Origin: CBDDIP01 sp965279405 | GTDB lineage: Bacteria > Actinomycetota > Acidimicrobiia > Acidimicrobiales > Ilumatobacteraceae | Reading direction: 5' to 3' | Assembly (NCBI GenBank): GCA_965279405.1 | Contig: OZ257157.1 | Coordinates: 5,022,001 to 5,086,000, forward strand | DNA: 64,000 nucleotides | Part shown: positions 62,013 to 64,000 of the stretch, in pieces | How positions within the stretch are numbered: the stretch's first letter is position 1 | Layout: the number at the start of each line of letters is the position of its first letter | Program-made: the position numbers and the translations under genes | The notes under the pieces: model-generated | Told to the model about the DNA's origin: nothing | The model's input: only the letters and a program-made list of their open reading frames with translations | Database searches by the model: none

Positions 62013-62400
62013 GGGGCTGACTGGTTTCGACATCAGTTTCATTGTTCGAGCGTGCGACCCGAGTTGCTCAGACTCGCTAAACGGGGCAAACAACAGAATT
62101 GCCAACGAGCAGTTCGCTCTCGCAGCCTGACCTAGTCAGTTTGTAGAGAGACATCGTGACCAGCAATGGCGCACGGGGCCGATCCACCGCAGCCCGGCAA
62201 CAGAAGCGGGGGATGGCAATGGGAAAGACCGTTGACCGTGGGAAAGACCGCTGACTGATCGGAAAGACGATCCGTGGGCAGCCGAGTGATCGACTGCCAG
62301 CCGACCCGCCGGTCCCTCTGCGTCAGAGGGTGAGTCGGGAATGGTCGTAGCACGAACGTTCAGTGCCTGATGGACGGGGGTTCGATTCCCCCCAGCTCCA
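62013..62400 (+). ncRNA. ssrA: tmRNA (SsrA), tag ANNRIANEQFALAA
   Basis: Transfer-messenger RNA rescuing stalled ribosomes with SmpB. The 5' end GGGGCUG pairs with the 3' CAGCUCC plus discriminator A; GACUGGUUUCGAC is the conserved 5' segment and GGGUUCGAUUCCC the T-arm. The tag frame begins at GCA 62086 and ends at TGA 62128-62130, coding ANNRIANEQFALAA, with the ALAA degron end. About 388 nt; CCA is not encoded. The pseudoknot region holds a triple GGAAAGAC repeat (62221-62270). Confidence 0.97.
62221..62270 (+). repeat. Three GGAAAGAC units inside the tmRNA
   Basis: GGGAAAGACCG at 62221-62231 and 62240-62250, and CGGAAAGACGA at 62260-62270: periods of 19 and 20 nt. They lie in the pseudoknot domain between the tag frame and the 3' tRNA-like part. 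Confidence 0.75.
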
Positions 62401-62420
62401 CCCGCTCACGAAGAGTCGAG

Positions 62421-63725
62421 TCAGCCCGAACCAGGAAGCTCGGCGACGAGCGTCTGGTGGACGTCGTATGCGAGCGTCAGCAGTGCGTCGTCGGTGATCT
62501 CGCGGGTGTTGGCGTGGATCACGACGGTGATGCCGTGCACACGGTCGACCGCGAGCATCGTGCGCGACCCGAGCGTCTCGCCGTCGTGGAACGAGAAGAC
62601 CACGGTCGGCGTGGTCGTGTTCTCGAGGTCGCACGGGCAGACGTGCGCGAGCCAACCCGTGCCCCAGCCCGTGTGCGCCGGTTCCTCTGCCGTCGCCGAG
62701 ATCGGCGTCGGGCGGAAGAAGAAGTCGTCGGTGGCGCCGCCGAGCGCTCGCCCGTCGCCGAGTGCGCTCCCCCACGTCAGCACGTCGGCGATCGTCGACA
62801 CCACGCCGCCATGGGCTTCGGTGGCCGACAGCAGCACGCCGAGCACGGGTGTCGAGACGATGTCCTCGTCGCGGGCGACGGTGTCATCGAACGTCGTCCG
62901 ATCACCCTGGATGCCACCCCAACCGTTGTCGTCGAGCGTGAACCAACCGTGGTCGAGTCCTCGTGACGCGTCGTCTGGATCGATGGTGGTGTCGCTCATC
63001 CCCAACGGTTCGAAGAAGCGCTGCGTCAGTTCGTCGGCCAACGATCGCCCGGTGACCTCCTCGATGATGATCCCGGCGATGATGAACGGCGCCTGCGCGT
63101 ACTGGTAGTGCCCGGGTTCGTTGGTGGCTTGCGGCGCTGCCAGATCCAGCGCCTCGGCAAGCGTGTACCGCCGAGTCGGATCGGCCAGCAGCGCGTTGCG
63201 CCAGGCGGCCGTGTCGACGTTGTCGGTCAACCCGCTGGTGTGTGTCAGCAGCTGACCGATGTGGATGTTCGCTGCGTTCGGCACCTGCGGCACCCAACGA
63301 TCGATCGTGTCGTCGAGATCGAGCTTGCCGTCCTCCTGGAGCGCCATGATCTCGGCGGCGATGAACGTCTTGGTGACCGAGGCGATGAGGATCCGACCGG
63401 TGCCGAGCTGGCGGGTCTCGGGATCCCGGCCGTCCGCTCCGGCGTTGACGACCACGTCGCAACCGCCTGGCAGTCGAGCGGCGACGATGACGCCGTACGT
63501 GTGCTGGTCGTCGACGAAGTCGATCGCCATCTCGCGGATCTGCTCACGAACGGCCGCCTCGATGTCGCAGTCCGCCGGAGCGGTGATCGCCGTCGCGTCG
63601 ACGCCAGGGTTTGCGACGGTCGCCACCGCCCGGTCTCGTGCATCGCCGCTCGCGCACGACGACGCCACGACGACGGCGAGCAGCAACGCCGCGCGGCGAC
63701 CGACCCGACGCCGAGCTGCGGTCAT
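62421..63725 (-). CDS. Exported serine hydrolase, beta-lactamase/D-Ala-D-Ala carboxypeptidase-like lipoprotein
   Basis: A 434-residue protein with a signal peptide and lipobox ending VASSC (about residue 24), so it is membrane-anchored outside. The SxxK motif is in IASVTKTFIAAE, followed by IGQLLTHTSGLTDN, then YQYAQAPFIIAGIIIEEVTG (Tyr) and the late HTGWGTGW, as in class C beta-lactamase-like esterases and R61-type carboxypeptidases. Substrate unknown. ATG at 63725 overlaps the stop of the upstream SnoaL-like gene as ATGA. It ends just downstream of the tmRNA on the other strand. Confidence 0.83.
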   Translation of the reverse strand: MTAARRRVGRRAALLLAVVVASSCASGDARDRAVATVANPGVDATAITAPADCDIEAAVREQIREMAIDFVDDQHTYGVIVAARLPGGCDVVVNAGADGRDPETRQLGTGRILIASVTKTFIAAEIMALQEDGKLDLDDTIDRWVPQVPNAANIHIGQLLTHTSGLTDNVDTAAWRNALLADPTRRYTLAEALDLAAPQATNEPGHYQYAQAPFIIAGIIIEEVTGRSLADELTQRFFEPLGMSDTTIDPDDASRGLDHGWFTLDDNGWGGIQGDRTTFDDTVARDEDIVSTPVLGVLLSATEAHGGVVSTIADVLTWGSALGDGRALGGATDDFFFRPTPISATAEEPAHTGWGTGWLAHVCPCDLENTTTPTVVFSFHDGETLGSRTMLAVDRVHGITVVIHANTREITDDALLTLAYDVHQTLVAELPGSG

Positions 63726-64000
63726 TCCGCGGCGCCTGCCGCGACGGAGACCGGGTTGCGCAGCCAGAACTCCTCGAGCGCTTCGTGGGCGAGGTCGGTC
63801 GTCCAGATGCGGTTGACCCGACCGTCGGGGTCGCAACGCTCCACCCAGATGGCGCGGTTGTCGAACCGATCACCCTCGGGCGTCTGGCCGGTCTCGTGGA
63901 CGATCGTGATCGACATGTCAGCATCCGCGTAGACGCACGTGCCGACCTGGCGCCAGGTGTCGCCGAAGATCGGCGCGAACTGCATGGCGAACTCGAGCCA
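63722..64000 (-). CDS. SnoaL/NTF2-like protein, C-terminal part (5' truncated by window)
   Basis: The frame is open to the window edge, so the gene begins beyond 64000; 92 residues are visible. Segments WRQVGTCVYADADMSITIVHETGQTPEGDRFDNRAIWVERCDPDGRV and ALEEFWLRNP suit the end of an NTF2-like/SnoaL fold (curved sheet then short helix), in which small ligands are bound. Its stop overlaps the serine hydrolase ATG as ATGA. Function unknown. Confidence 0.6.
   Translation of the reverse strand, partial: WLEFAMQFAPIFGDTWRQVGTCVYADADMSITIVHETGQTPEGDRFDNRAIWVERCDPDGRVNRIWTTDLAHEALEEFWLRNPVSVAAGAAE

Overview
The window is a GC-rich chromosomal segment with tightly packed genes, many joined by 4-base GTGA or ATGA stop/start overlaps. 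The gene content points to an actinobacterium. The sequence shows an actinobacterial comM-dprA-xerC-whiG-rpsB-tsf-pyrH-frr-cdsA-dxr-rip1-ispG block, F420-type oxidoreductases, a Mec/CysM pair of the mycobacterial type, a 13E12-type HNH protein and a tmRNA whose tag ends ALAA. The mix, including DUF4394 plus three Cys-containing surface repeats, resembles class Acidimicrobiia (Ilumatobacter-like). That placement is inference; no rRNA is present to confirm it.

Layout. 1-4.4 kb: tail of an HNH protein, manA, and a large secreted DUF4394 protein. 4.4-18.6 kb (minus strand): a conserved housekeeping block running from comM down to ispG and a nucleoside phosphorylase. It covers DNA uptake and recombination, a sigma factor, translation, UMP kinase, phospholipid precursor synthesis, and the MEP isoprenoid pathway interleaved with an intramembrane protease. 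18.8-21.3 kb: lipoprotein, DUF1272 protein, clpP, quinone-oxidoreductase-like enzyme. 21.4-25.4 kb: a coupled SWIM zinc-finger / DUF6493-like pair. 25.4-28.9 kb: two fold-type-II PLP enzymes divergent from a SufR-like Fe-S regulator, with palindromic operator candidates between them. 28.9-31.4 kb: HerA-like ATPase. 32.1-36.05 kb: glycerol kinase with two FAD oxidoreductases. 36.06-41.1 kb: tRNA-Leu, LLM oxidoreductase, D-threonine aldolase-like enzyme, EEP protein, rdgB-rph-murI.

41.13-41.86 kb is the only long non-coding stretch. It holds a 13-bp tandem array and four copies of a GTCACGTGAC palindrome. 41.9-46.0 kb: zinc-ribbon protein, CPBP protease, acyltransferase, EamA transporter, cysM. 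46.0-49.9 kb: mec, smpB, META-YbaY fusion, LigD-type polymerase, PPOX protein, SDR. 49.9-52.6 kb: GH63-like glucosidase. 52.7-58.9 kb (minus): a branched-chain amino-acid type ABC operon with LivH, LivM and LivG fused in one polypeptide, followed by a coupled serine hydrolase. A large LuxR-family ATPase regulator is divergent from it. 62.0-62.4 kb: tmRNA. 62.4-64 kb: a second serine hydrolase and a truncated SnoaL-like gene.

A recurring theme is TAnnnT -10-like hexamers 6-10 nt upstream of start codons (manA, frr, clpP, the SufR-like regulator, HerA-like ATPase, mec, smpB, CPBP and others), suggesting widespread leaderless transcription. In three divergent pairs the two -10 boxes overlap or sit inside the partner gene.
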